A DNA stretch of 55,301 nt from Candidatus Gallispira edinburgensis (GTDB lineage: Bacteria; Bacillota; Clostridia; Lachnospirales; CAG-274), in assembly GCA_904395805.1 (NCBI GenBank), contig CAJFNV010000072.1:1-55301 (forward strand). Direction: 5' to 3'. The translations under genes and the position numbers were made by a program. The notes under the pieces are model-generated. The model worked only from the letters and a program-made list of their open reading frames with translations. It did no database searches and was not told the DNA's origin. Shown here piece by piece: positions 35,624 through 44,525 of the stretch (the first letter of the stretch is position 1; every line of letters begins with the position of its first letter).

Positions 35624-38443
35624 ATGGAGAGAAGCAATAATAGTACAGGCACAGCAGAACTTAAGGAGAAAATACTGTATGCTAACCCGGGGGAGGCCTG
35701 CCGTCTTATGGGGTCAAATATGAGAGGACTTACCGATGAAGAAGCACAAAAGCGTCTCGGAGAATACGGAAAAAATGAATTGCCCCAAAAAAAGCAGGCA
35801 AGTATGCTTCAAAAACTTCTGGCTAACTTTACAAGCCTTATGGCACTGCTTTTATGGGCAGGGGGAGTTATGGCTATACTTTCGGGGGCTCCGGAGCTTG
35901 GTATTTCAATTTTCTGTGTAAATCTGATTAATGGTCTGTTTTCATTCTTCCAGGAATTTAAAGCGGAAAAGGCTACAAATGCCCTGCAGAAAATGCTCCC
36001 TTCATATGCAAGAGTAGTGCGTGACGGTGAGGAAAGGAAAATACTTGCTTCCGACATAGTCCCGGGAGATATTATGATACTGGAGGAAGGGGATAAAATC
36101 AGTGCTGATGCCCGTATACTCCTGAGCAACGATTTTCGTGCGGACCAGTCTACACTGACAGGAGAAAGCAATCCCATACGAAAAAGCGGAGAAGCCCTAA
36201 AAAAGGAATGCAGTTATCTTGAAGCGGAAAACATGGTGTTTTCAGGTACTTCCGCTGCGGCAGGAACATGCCGTGCTCTTGTGGTATCAACAGGAACGGA
36301 CAGTGAATTCGGCAAAATAGCAAATCTGACCGAAAATACCGAGAAAACTCTTTCTCCTTTGCAGAAGGAGCTTAATATACTTACAAAACAGATCGCTGTA
36401 ATTGCATTCAGCATAGGACTGATATTCTTCCTTATTGCCGTATTTCTTGTGAATGATCCATGGATGGAGTCTTTCCTTTTTGCTCTGGGAATGGTTGTTG
36501 CTTTTATTCCCGAGGGTCTTCTGCCGGCAGTAACACTTTCCCTTGCTCTTGCCGTTCAAAAAATGGCTAAAGAACATGCACTGGTCAAAAAACTTTCTGC
36601 AGTTGAAACTTTGGGCTGTACCAATGTAATATGTTCCGATAAGACGGGAACATTGACACAGAATGAAATGACCGTAAACCGCTTGTGGACTATGCGGGCA
36701 GAAATGACTGTAAGCGGAGAGGGCTATGCACCTCATGGTGAAATAAAAGACGGTGACAGGGTCGTAACGGCACAGAGCAGCAACGCTCTTAAAATGCTTC
36801 TTAACGGAGCTGCACTTTGCTCAAATGCAAAGCTGATCCCGCCCGAAGAAGGAAAAGAACGATATACGGTCCTTGGAGATCCTACGGAAGCCTGTCTTGG
36901 CGTGGCTGCACAGAAGGCGGGAATTGATATGAAAATACTTAACCATGATTATCCGAGAATTATGGAGCTGCCCTTTGACTCACGAAGGAAACGAATGACT
37001 ACTGTTCACCAGCTCAGGGAACCTTTTGAAGGGAGCAGCCGAATTGCCTTTGTAAAAGGTGCTCCTAAGGAAGTAATGGAACTTTGCAGCAGATGTTATG
37101 ACGGCTCGGCTTCACGTCCGATCAATGAGGAGGACAGGAGCCGTATTATGAAGGCAAACGATAAATATGCAAGGGATGGACTGAGAGTTTTAGCAGTGGC
37201 TTATCGTTCATTAAGAAAAGACGATGACAGCCTGCCGGCTCCTATTCGTGAATACAGTCCCGAGAATGTGGAAAGAGATCTGACATTTATAGGACTTGTA
37301 GCAATGCAGGACCCGCCCCGCAGTGAAGTAAAGGATGCGGTTAAACTGTGCAGGAGTGCGGGAATAAAGATAATAATGATAACAGGAGATTACGGACTGA
37401 CTGCCGAAAGTATTGCACGAAAAATCGGTATAATAGAAGGTCCCGATGCAAGGGTAATTTCCGGAATAGAGCTTGCGGAAATGGACGATGAATCTCTTAA
37501 AGAAGCTTTAAAGGGAGAGATAGTGTTTGCACGTATGGCTCCCGAGCAAAAATACAGAATTGTGTGTGCACTTCAGGAAATGGGGAATATAGTGGCGGTA
37601 ACAGGGGACGGTGTCAATGATTCTCCTGCCCTTAAAAAGGCTGATATAGGCATTGCTATGGGTATTACAGGTACAGATGTTGCCAAAGAAGCCGCTGATA
37701 TGATTTTAAGTGATGATAATTTTGCGACAATAGTAAAGGCTATTGAGGAAGGAAGAAATGTATATAACAACATACGAAAATTCCTGAGATATATTTTTGA
37801 CAGCAATACTCCCGAAGCTGCGGCACCTACACTCTACCTTCTTTCGGGAGGACGTATTCCGGTACCTCTTACTGTTTTGCAGATACTGACAATAGATATA
37901 GGTACGGATATGGTTCCCGCGCTGGGACTGGGTGCAGAAGAAGCCGAGGACAGCATTATGCAGAAACCGCCACGCTCTGCAAAGGAAAGGCTGCTTAATA
38001 AAAATGTTATTGTAATCGGATTTATATGGTATGGTCTGATAGGAACACTATTTGCCGTCGGCGGTTATTTTCTGGCTAATGTGCTTAATGGCTGGCCAAA
38101 TGTACCTTTGGCTCCCGAGGGAACAACTGCCTATGCACAGGCAACAACAATGATGCTCTCAGGCGTGGTTTTCTCACAGATAGGAATGGCTATGAATAAC
38201 CGTACAGATCATGAGTCTGTATTTAAAAGAGGGCTTTTTACAAACAAATACATAAATGCAGGTATTGTAATTGAGATCCTGATACTGATCGCCATTATGT
38301 ATATACCTTTTCTCAATGAAATATTTAATACAACTCCGATCACATGGATAGAGTGGCTGTATTTGATCTGTATTCCTTTTGTAGTATTTGCTCTTGAGGA
38401 AGGCAGAAAGAAATTATTGAGAAGATACCCTTTGAAAAGATAG
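35624..38443 (+). CDS. P-type cation-transporting ATPase (P2 class)
   Basis: 939-aa ATPase with the N-terminal cation-ATPase domain, actuator motif TGES and the FIPEGLLPAVTLSLALAVQKM transmembrane segment. Phosphorylated Asp339 is in CSDKTGTLTQNEM, the ATP-binding KGAPKEV and hinge TGDGVNDSPALKKADIG follow, and a C-terminal transmembrane half completes it. The PEGLLP sequence and MAKEHALVKKL are closer to P2C-like (Na+/K+-type) and fungal-like P2 pumps than to heavy-metal P1B pumps; no CPC motif is present. The start is the ATG after AGGTGA. Two TrkA/RCK genes follow, which points to Na+, K+ or Ca2+ homeostasis. The ion cannot be fixed from sequence. Confidence 0.93.
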   Translation: MERSNNSTGTAELKEKILYANPGEACRLMGSNMRGLTDEEAQKRLGEYGKNELPQKKQASMLQKLLANFTSLMALLLWAGGVMAILSGAPELGISIFCVNLINGLFSFFQEFKAEKATNALQKMLPSYARVVRDGEERKILASDIVPGDIMILEEGDKISADARILLSNDFRADQSTLTGESNPIRKSGEALKKECSYLEAENMVFSGTSAAAGTCRALVVSTGTDSEFGKIANLTENTEKTLSPLQKELNILTKQIAVIAFSIGLIFFLIAVFLVNDPWMESFLFALGMVVAFIPEGLLPAVTLSLALAVQKMAKEHALVKKLSAVETLGCTNVICSDKTGTLTQNEMTVNRLWTMRAEMTVSGEGYAPHGEIKDGDRVVTAQSSNALKMLLNGAALCSNAKLIPPEEGKERYTVLGDPTEACLGVAAQKAGIDMKILNHDYPRIMELPFDSRRKRMTTVHQLREPFEGSSRIAFVKGAPKEVMELCSRCYDGSASRPINEEDRSRIMKANDKYARDGLRVLAVAYRSLRKDDDSLPAPIREYSPENVERDLTFIGLVAMQDPPRSEVKDAVKLCRSAGIKIIMITGDYGLTAESIARKIGIIEGPDARVISGIELAEMDDESLKEALKGEIVFARMAPEQKYRIVCALQEMGNIVAVTGDGVNDSPALKKADIGIAMGITGTDVAKEAADMILSDDNFATIVKAIEEGRNVYNNIRKFLRYIFDSNTPEAAAPTLYLLSGGRIPVPLTVLQILTIDIGTDMVPALGLGAEEAEDSIMQKPPRSAKERLLNKNVIVIGFIWYGLIGTLFAVGGYFLANVLNGWPNVPLAPEGTTAYAQATTMMLSGVVFSQIGMAMNNRTDHESVFKRGLFTNKYINAGIVIEILILIAIMYIPFLNEIFNTTPITWIEWLYLICIPFVVFALEEGRKKLLRRYPLKR

Positions 38444-38455
38444 GAGGTAATGTCA

Positions 38456-39103
38456 ATGAAAACATTGGTTATAGGATGCGGAAAATTTGGAGTGCGTGTT
38501 TCTGAGTATCTGACAAGAAAAAATCATGAGGTCGTTGTTGTAGACAATGACCCTGAAACTTTCCACGCTCTCAGTGAAAGATTTACGGGACAAACAATAT
38601 GCGGTATGGGATATGACAGGGATGTACTTGACAAGGCAGGCATAGAAACGGCTGATGTGGTAATAAGCTGTACAAGCAGTGATTCACTTAATGCAGTTGT
38701 TGCAAACATTGCAAAGAATGTGTTCCATGTACCTACTGTAATTGCACGTATGTATGATCCCATACGGGCAAGAATGTTTGAATCTATGGGGATATATACT
38801 GTATCAATTACGAAGCTTGGACTTGATAATGTTATAGATTATCTTGAGGGAAATAACAGCTGGCGTGTGATACAAAAGATAGGCAATGAACTTTGCCTTG
38901 TTAAAGCAAGAATACCTATTACACTTCTTGGAATGGAATTCTCGGGACTGACTGTAGATGGTAAAATGAATCTGATAGCTGTTGAACGTCAGGGCCGCAC
39001 TTTAATGGCGGAAGATAATATGAGCTGCGAGTATAACGATGTTTTATATCTGGCTGTAAGTGCCGATTATCTGACACAGGCAAGAGATATTCTTCAGCTG
39101 TAG
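38456..39103 (+). CDS. TrkA-type RCK regulatory protein (first)
   Basis: 215-aa protein with an N-terminal Rossmann RCK_N domain (VIGCGKFGVRVSEYLTRKNH, acidic VVVVDNDP) and a C-terminal RCK_C domain. Such proteins bind NAD(H) or ATP in the cytoplasm and gate K+ channels or transporters. The start is the second ATG, 8 bp after AGGAGG. It follows the P-type ATPase stop by 12 bp and is followed by a second RCK gene. No TrkH/KtrB channel gene is in the window. Confidence 0.9.
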   Translation: MKTLVIGCGKFGVRVSEYLTRKNHEVVVVDNDPETFHALSERFTGQTICGMGYDRDVLDKAGIETADVVISCTSSDSLNAVVANIAKNVFHVPTVIARMYDPIRARMFESMGIYTVSITKLGLDNVIDYLEGNNSWRVIQKIGNELCLVKARIPITLLGMEFSGLTVDGKMNLIAVERQGRTLMAEDNMSCEYNDVLYLAVSADYLTQARDILQL

Positions 39104-39122
39104 CCAAAAAGGAGGAAAGCTT

Positions 39123-39797
39123 ATGAAGGTTATTATTATAGGCGGCGGACAGGTGGGCGGATATATTGCAAATCTGCTTATTGAAAACGGTAACAGTGCC
39201 GTTGTAATTGAAAACAGGGAAACAGCAATTAAAACACTTGAAAAAAACGGGCTGGGCATGGAGAGTATACTTATCGGAGACGGAACCGATGCCCTGCTTC
39301 TTGAGAAAGCCGGTGTGCGCAGCTGTGATGCAGTTGTTTGTGTTACGGGAAGTGATGAAATGAATCTTGCGGCAGCTATGATGGCAAAATTTGAATATGA
39401 TGTGCCGAAGGTAATTGGAAGGGTAAATAATCCTAAAAATGCATGGTTGTTTAATGCAGGGATGGGTGTGGATGCAAAAATAAATCAGGCTGACCTTATA
39501 GGACATATGATCGCTGATGAAATGAATTATCAGTCAATTATGACACTGATGAGGCTGTCAAAAGGGGAATATTCTATTGTACGAATACATGTGGACTACC
39601 ATTCTTCAAATGTAAACAAATCCGTTGCCGAAATTAAACTTCCTGCAGGTTGTTTGCTTATTGCGGTTTATGAAGGCGATACAATGATCATACCTCACGG
39701 TGACACAGTCATACGGGCAGGTCAGTATATTCTTGCCTTTGCCGATGAGGATTCTATGAAGGAACTTAACAAGGTATTCGGCGCCGGGGAGAGATAG
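39123..39797 (+). CDS. TrkA-type RCK regulatory protein (second)
   Basis: 224-aa RCK protein with IIIGGGQVGGYIANLLIENG, an acidic ribose-binding end (VVIENRE) and the conserved GDGTDALLLEKAGV segment, then an RCK_C domain. It is a distant paralog of the gene just upstream. The two could form a hetero-oligomeric ring. Its last ~30 bp and the following intergenic bases are duplicated 1.7 kb downstream, on the far side of the ankyrin gene. Confidence 0.9.
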   Translation: MKVIIIGGGQVGGYIANLLIENGNSAVVIENRETAIKTLEKNGLGMESILIGDGTDALLLEKAGVRSCDAVVCVTGSDEMNLAAAMMAKFEYDVPKVIGRVNNPKNAWLFNAGMGVDAKINQADLIGHMIADEMNYQSIMTLMRLSKGEYSIVRIHVDYHSSNVNKSVAEIKLPAGCLLIAVYEGDTMIIPHGDTVIRAGQYILAFADEDSMKELNKVFGAGER

Positions 39798-39818
39798 AAT
39801 GGTATAATGAGGGCAAAA
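39765..39818 (+). repeat. Direct repeat, left copy (3' end of second trkA-like gene)
   Basis: This stretch matches 41507-41560 with about five substitutions and three one-base gaps. It covers the last 33 bp of the RCK gene and the next ~21 bp. Confidence 0.75.
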
Positions 39819-39891
39819 GTGCTTTTATTTATTTTCGGACTTTTTTAGCAGTCTTGAATTGTCCCTTAGTCGCATATAAAAGGGTGAGCTT

Positions 39892-41403
39892 ATGATAAGA
39901 AAAATAATGGCATGTATTGTATCAATGTTTATGTCTATAAGTGGAACTGCAGGAAATAATATTAATGAAACTATAGACAACAGCGAGCAATATGAAAAAT
40001 TGTGGGTTGCAGTAATTCTTGATAATGAACAAGCATTTATTGAAGCTATGAATAGCGGGGCGGATATTAACAGGTTTGAATATCACAATAACGGTACCAT
40101 TTCACCTATAATTGAAGCCTGCAATAATCGTAATTCAGAAAGAATGATAAAGAAAATGCTTGAATATGATGCAGATCCCGATTTAGTTGACATATCCGGC
40201 AGTACTGTGTTTTATGAATCTATTAATGAAAGTGATTATGTGTTTAACAAGCTTTTAACACTTAATCCCGACGTAAATTTTGTTGATAAAAAAGGATTTA
40301 ATTCAATAGACTGTGTTATAATGTCAAAAAGTATTGATGTATTTAAAAACAGATTAACATTATTAATTGAAGAAGGTGCAAATGTTACAGAAGAGAATAT
40401 AAATAGAGCAGTAACACAGATTGAAAATTTTGTTGGAGGAGATACAGACAGAAAAATTGCCTATATATGGGCTTTAAAACAGTTGATGGATAATTATTCA
40501 GGTTCAAATGTTGACGAAGATTTATATGCATCATATAAAGGCAGCTTTAATTCTGAAAACAAATGTACTAATGATGCAGTTTTATATGGTGTTGCCGGAT
40601 ATTGCGATAAAGAGGTCTTGAAAAAATGTATTAATGAAAAAACAGATAAAGATTTTTTACTTAGAGTTGCAATAATGTCAGGTAATATTGAAAATGTTAA
40701 GTATTTATTAGATTGCGGCGCTGATTTAAGATTCATAGGTGAAAAGAGCTATATGAATGGATTGAGGTATGCTGTCAGATATAATAATATTGAAATGGTT
40801 AAATATTTGCTCACTGTAAATTCAGAAGATATAGATGAATGTTTATTTATATCTGCAGAAAATAAAAATATGGATATAATCAAATTATTAGTTGAGAATG
40901 GTGCAGATATAAACAATAAGAAGGCTTTTGAAGCTGTATTAAAAGATAACCAAAAGGATATTATAGAATATTTTCTAAATAATGGGTTTAATGTTAATGA
41001 AAAAGATAGCCTTTTTAATGAAAGATATTATGTAAGAGCTTTTAATCATTGTGATTTGGAAACTATTAATATGATTGCAAATAAAAGTGTTAAATTAAAT
41101 TCAGAAGAACTCGTTTATGCTGTACATAACAGTATATTGCAAGGGAATTTAGATTTACTGATATATTTGAAAGGTTTAGGAGCGGATGTAAATAAAAGTA
41201 AAGTTTACGAGGATAATTCCGAATCTGAACTTCCGATATATATAGCGGTTGGAAAAGGTTATTTAGACATAGTTAAGTTTCTTGTTGAAAATGGTGCTAA
41301 TATAAATTCTTATAATAACGAAAAAAAAGAGGCATTTGTTAAATCTGCCCGCAATAGTGAAGATATATATGAATATTTGTTAGAATGTAATGTTATATCC
41401 TGA
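39892..41403 (+). CDS. Secreted or membrane-associated ankyrin-repeat protein
   Basis: 503-aa protein with an N-terminal hydrophobic signal-like segment (about 3-18). Some ten to twelve degenerate ankyrin repeats follow; clear ones contain KYLLDCGADLRF, IIKLLVENGADINNK, YFLNNGFNVNE and VKFLVENGANINS. The base composition is lower in GC than the ATPase operon upstream. It is flanked by direct repeats that duplicate the preceding gene's end, so it looks inserted. Ankyrin proteins of this type bind other proteins; a role as immunity or inhibitor protein is possible given the neighbours, but not shown. Confidence 0.85.
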   Translation: MIRKIMACIVSMFMSISGTAGNNINETIDNSEQYEKLWVAVILDNEQAFIEAMNSGADINRFEYHNNGTISPIIEACNNRNSERMIKKMLEYDADPDLVDISGSTVFYESINESDYVFNKLLTLNPDVNFVDKKGFNSIDCVIMSKSIDVFKNRLTLLIEEGANVTEENINRAVTQIENFVGGDTDRKIAYIWALKQLMDNYSGSNVDEDLYASYKGSFNSENKCTNDAVLYGVAGYCDKEVLKKCINEKTDKDFLLRVAIMSGNIENVKYLLDCGADLRFIGEKSYMNGLRYAVRYNNIEMVKYLLTVNSEDIDECLFISAENKNMDIIKLLVENGADINNKKAFEAVLKDNQKDIIEYFLNNGFNVNEKDSLFNERYYVRAFNHCDLETINMIANKSVKLNSEELVYAVHNSILQGNLDLLIYLKGLGADVNKSKVYEDNSESELPIYIAVGKGYLDIVKFLVENGANINSYNNEKKEAFVKSARNSEDIYEYLLECNVIS

Positions 41404-41432
41404 AGTACTTGAGTGAAGTTATCGGATAGATA

Positions 41433-41505
41433 AGGGGACGGAGAATATTGTCTTTGTGTGTAATTAAAAATTTGACAAGAGGTAATAGAACCATCTTCCT
41501 GTCAC
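41433..41505 (+). repeat. Dispersed ~70-bp intergenic repeat, copy 1
   Basis: It starts with GGGGACGGAG, has the core ATTAAAAATTTGACA and ends near AGAACCATCTTCCTGTC. Related copies lie at 42831, 44370 and 45795. The GGGACGG...AACCGT ends resemble REP-like repeats seen in Clostridia. Confidence 0.6.
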
Positions 41506-41506
41506 G

Positions 41507-41560
41507 CTTAACAGGGTGTTCGGCGCAGGGGAGAGACAGATGGTGTAATGGGGCAAAGTT
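41507..41560 (+). repeat. Direct repeat, right copy (duplicated trkA 3' end)
   Basis: A diverged copy of 39765-39818. It no longer belongs to a reading frame and lies directly before the 219-aa gene. Confidence 0.75.
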
Positions 41561-41580
41561 AAAAGAGGATGCGAAATGTT

Positions 41581-42240
41581 ATGAATAGGTATTTAAAAGT
41601 TTTTGTTGTATTATTTTTTATATTTATGTTTATTTTTTCTTTAACATGTTATAAGTTTTATGGTATAGAGAATGCCATAATAGATAATGAGACAAATACA
41701 AAAACAATGTATACTACAAAGTCACAAATTCAGTCTTTAATATTGGATAATGAAGATTTTTTTGAAGAACTTGTTTCCGGGCTTATGGAGTTAGACGGTA
41801 TAGAGGAAGTAATATCAATTCAAATACCGTTTGACAGTAACGAAAAATATGCTTATTTTTGGGGACTTAAATTATATTATGAACTTGATAATGATAAAAA
41901 ATTATCCAGGGATTTGAAATATTTAGCAAATGAATTAAATATACATTCAATACATATTTATAATTATCCCAATACTGATGGATTAAGTTTTGTCTTTACT
42001 GAAAAGGCAGATATAGGTAATACATATATAGGCTTAAAGTATGATAAATCAGGTTACAATGAAACTGTTGAACCTCTCAATAGTATTGCATGGACAATTT
42101 CTGATGGTTTTGCTACTATTTTTGACAGGAAGATCGATGGTATGGATTATTGGTATTATGTTTGCAGCAGAGATCTGGATACTGAGTTTTATCCTTTCTG
42201 GAACAGAGTTTATGACATTGTTAAAGGAAATTTAAGTTAA
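41581..42240 (+). CDS. Membrane-anchored protein of unknown function, paralog A
   Basis: 219-aa protein with one N-terminal transmembrane helix (about 5-25) and a soluble outer domain. It is clearly homologous along its length to the protein at 43.7 kb. Shared landmarks are the DNETNTKTMYT / DSETNTKIVYT segment, an ISIQIPFD / ISIPFD strand, DYWYYVCSR / DWYWYYVMSR and the end VYDIVKGNL / LYDLVYGNL. I choose the second in-frame ATG because the first touches the AGAGG ribosome site. Family unknown. The gene sits in an array of small membrane or secreted proteins that may be immunity factors. Confidence 0.7.
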   Translation: MNRYLKVFVVLFFIFMFIFSLTCYKFYGIENAIIDNETNTKTMYTTKSQIQSLILDNEDFFEELVSGLMELDGIEEVISIQIPFDSNEKYAYFWGLKLYYELDNDKKLSRDLKYLANELNIHSIHIYNYPNTDGLSFVFTEKADIGNTYIGLKYDKSGYNETVEPLNSIAWTISDGFATIFDRKIDGMDYWYYVCSRDLDTEFYPFWNRVYDIVKGNLS

Positions 42241-42410
42241 ATGACTGACAATATACTTTTGTGTGTATGCTTATACTTAAATAATTTATATGATAGAAAT
42301 AGCTGAAGAGGAAAATCAGGGGGTGGGGCATGAATGATAAAAATATTAGCCGCAAAAGGAAATAAATCTGACCATTCATTTTAAATATTTCAGAAAAGAG
42401 GATCAATAAA

Positions 42411-42813
42411 TGAATACAAAGAAAAAAGTTTTAATAGCATTAATATTTTTGGCTGTTATATGTATATTTTTGTTTTTATTTAAAATCAATATATGGGACC
42501 GATATTTTAAACATAATATATATTACACTGAAAAGACAATGACATGGGAAAATGCAAAAAAATTGACTTTGATGAAGATTACGCTGTAAACGTTGCTATA
42601 ATTGTATATAAACAATTGTACGGAGAGGAATATTCTGCTGATGACTTTATTGTTGATGATGAAAGATTTGGTACATTATGCTGGCATGTCAGGATAGATC
42701 GTTTAAAAGAAGGTGCTCCATTTAACGCTATAGCCCCATTTATTGATGATATGCCAAAAGGTTTGGTTATTGATAAAAATAATGGAGCAATATTAATAAA
42801 CTTAGGTGAATAA
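42411..42813 (+). pseudogene. NTF2-immunity-like membrane protein split by a frameshift in an A7 tract
   Basis: The ATG at 42411 opens a frame with a transmembrane helix (residues 6-25) that stops about 60 codons later, just past GCA AAA AAA TTG. The -1 frame continues from the same tract as IDFDEDYAVNVAIIVYKQLYG and runs to 42813, with the DEDYAV...YG, WHV and GLVIDKNNGAI pattern of NTF2-fold immunity proteins. One extra A, or a -1 ribosomal slip on A-AAA-AAA, would join the halves into a protein of about 134 aa. It could be a pseudogene, a phase-variable gene, a frameshifted gene or an assembly error. Confidence 0.7.
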
Positions 42814-42830
42814 AATTAATGAAAATAGAC

Positions 42831-42900
42831 AGGGAGACGGAGATGTCATCTTTATGTTAAATCAAGATTTGATAATAGATAATAAAAACATCCCCCGCAG
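42831..42900 (+). repeat. Dispersed ~70-bp intergenic repeat, copy 2
   Basis: It starts GGGAGACGGAGATGTCATC and has the core ATCAAGATTTGATAATAGA. It is more diverged than copies 1 and 3. Confidence 0.5.
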
Positions 42901-42934
42901 ACTATATATTTCCGAAGTGATGGAAGGAGGGAAA

Positions 42935-43500
42935 TATGAAGAAGTTAATGGTATTATTTATTGTGCTTTGCTTAAGCTTGCTGTTTTTTGTTATGATAGT
43001 ATAACAAATATAAATTATAATATGAAAAAGTTTTTTTAGCAAATCAGTCATTTGAAAAAAATTATTGTGATTTGACAAAGATACTCAAAAGGAAAAATTT
43101 TATAAACGATTATTTAGTTTCAAGCATAGAATATTATCCGAAACGGGGAATTGGAAATGTTGTTTATTCTAATGTCCATAACAATAATGTTGTTTTTGTT
43201 ATGATTGAGAATAACATGTTTAAATCAGCTGTAAGATACGGCGTTTTTTCGAAAGAATCAGATAAATTATGGGGATTTCCCATAGACACAGAAAAAATCA
43301 ATATACATAGCTCTGATTTGGCAGAAATATTAAAGGAAAATGATGCAGCATTTTCAGAAAGCGATATCTCTTGTCTCAGAATATATAATAATAAAGCAAG
43401 GAATAAAATACTCTGGGAGTGTTATTATGATGATGAAGATCACAAAATTGCAGAGACAGATGCAAATACAGGAGAAATTGTAAGAACGATGGATTCCTGA
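42935..43500 (+). pseudogene. Degraded secreted or membrane protein with PepSY-like end
   Basis: GGAGG is followed by an ATG (42935) and a 22-residue hydrophobic signal (MKKLMVLFIVLCLSLLFF), then a stop. The rest of the protein continues in another frame from about 43021 to 43500 (YEKVFLANQSFEKNY, then 142 aa from 43072). Joining them needs a one-base shift and removal of a TAA at 43018-43020. The C-terminus (WECYYDDEDHKIAETDANTG) resembles a PepSY-type strand pair. A short version starting at TTG 43072 without the signal could still be made. Function unknown. Confidence 0.6.
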
Positions 43501-43655
43501 AGGCAAGTGGAACGGAAATATTGTAATAATGTATAATTAAAATATGTTAAGTTACAACAGAGATGTTATATATGAATATATGTTATGTTGACAAAAGACA
43601 ATGGAACAGTTTGATTATATCCTCATTATGCCTGCAATTTGTCGGAGGTGATTAA

Positions 43656-44297
43656 ATGAAAAGATTTACTTTTATAGGTATAGCTGTATTTGTATTAATT
43701 GTTTTTTCTTTTTTGTTTTATAATAAAACAATGGCTGAGTTTGACAAAATTGAAAACAAAGTGATTGATTCAGAAACGAATACCAAGATCGTATATACCA
43801 GAAAAAATCAGATAGAAAGATTTTTTCAGGATAATAAAGAGTTTTTTGAAGATATTGTCAATGAACTAAACAAAATTGAAAATATAGATAAATATTCTCA
43901 AATATCTATTCCTTTTGATTACCCTGAAAGCGAGGTTATATTTTATGGATATGATGAAAAAGTTAATTTAAGCAATGAATTAAAAGAAGATTTTAAATAT
44001 TTATATAATGATCTTGGAATAAATACAATATATATTCGCCTGTCTTTTGATACAGAACATGAAAAGGATGTTTTTATAAATAATCATATTCCGGTGGATT
44101 TTATCTTTTTACAAAAGGAATGGGCGCCTAATGATAATTATGTAGGTTTACAGGCTACAGTGTATGAATTGCGGCTATCTGAATTTAATGACAAAATTGA
44201 TAAAACGACAGATTGGTATTGGTATTATGTTATGAGCAGATATCCCGAATGCAGTTTCTGGCAAAAATTATATGATCTGGTATATGGAAATTTATAA
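43656..44297 (+). CDS. Membrane-anchored protein of unknown function, paralog B
   Basis: 213-aa protein with one N-terminal transmembrane helix (about 5-23) and a soluble domain homologous to the 41.6-kb gene. GGAGG lies 5 bp before the ATG. The two paralogs flank the two broken genes, so the segment may have grown by duplication. No known family recognised. Confidence 0.7.
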   Translation: MKRFTFIGIAVFVLIVFSFLFYNKTMAEFDKIENKVIDSETNTKIVYTRKNQIERFFQDNKEFFEDIVNELNKIENIDKYSQISIPFDYPESEVIFYGYDEKVNLSNELKEDFKYLYNDLGINTIYIRLSFDTEHEKDVFINNHIPVDFIFLQKEWAPNDNYVGLQATVYELRLSEFNDKIDKTTDWYWYYVMSRYPECSFWQKLYDLVYGNL

Positions 44298-44369
44298 TAT
44301 AAATATAATAATATGTAATTATTGTCTGACAATTAAATTTTTAATAACTTTATAATTTGTGGTGGTTAT

Positions 44370-44452
44370 GGACAAAAAGAAAAAGGGACGGAGATACCAT
44401 CTTTATGTGCAATTAAAAATTTGATAATAGACAACTGAACCGTTTCTTTGTC
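44370..44452 (+). repeat. Dispersed ~70-bp intergenic repeat, copy 3 (best preserved)
   Basis: It begins GACAAAAAGAAAAAGGGACG and ends AACCGTTTCTTTGTC; these ends are imperfect inverted repeats of each other. The core is ATTAAAAATTTGATAATAGA. Nothing else is seen in 44298-44525. Confidence 0.65.
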
Positions 44453-44525
44453 TATATTTGTATTTTGGGATAAAAAAATAAGACAGATAAGAGTTGTGCC
44501 TTATCTGTCTGGTAAATTTATATTA

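Noticed and set aside
42806..43039. 77-aa opening after the NTF2-like gene
   Set aside because: It runs through the dispersed repeat copy at 42831 and across the real start of the next gene; no family pattern.
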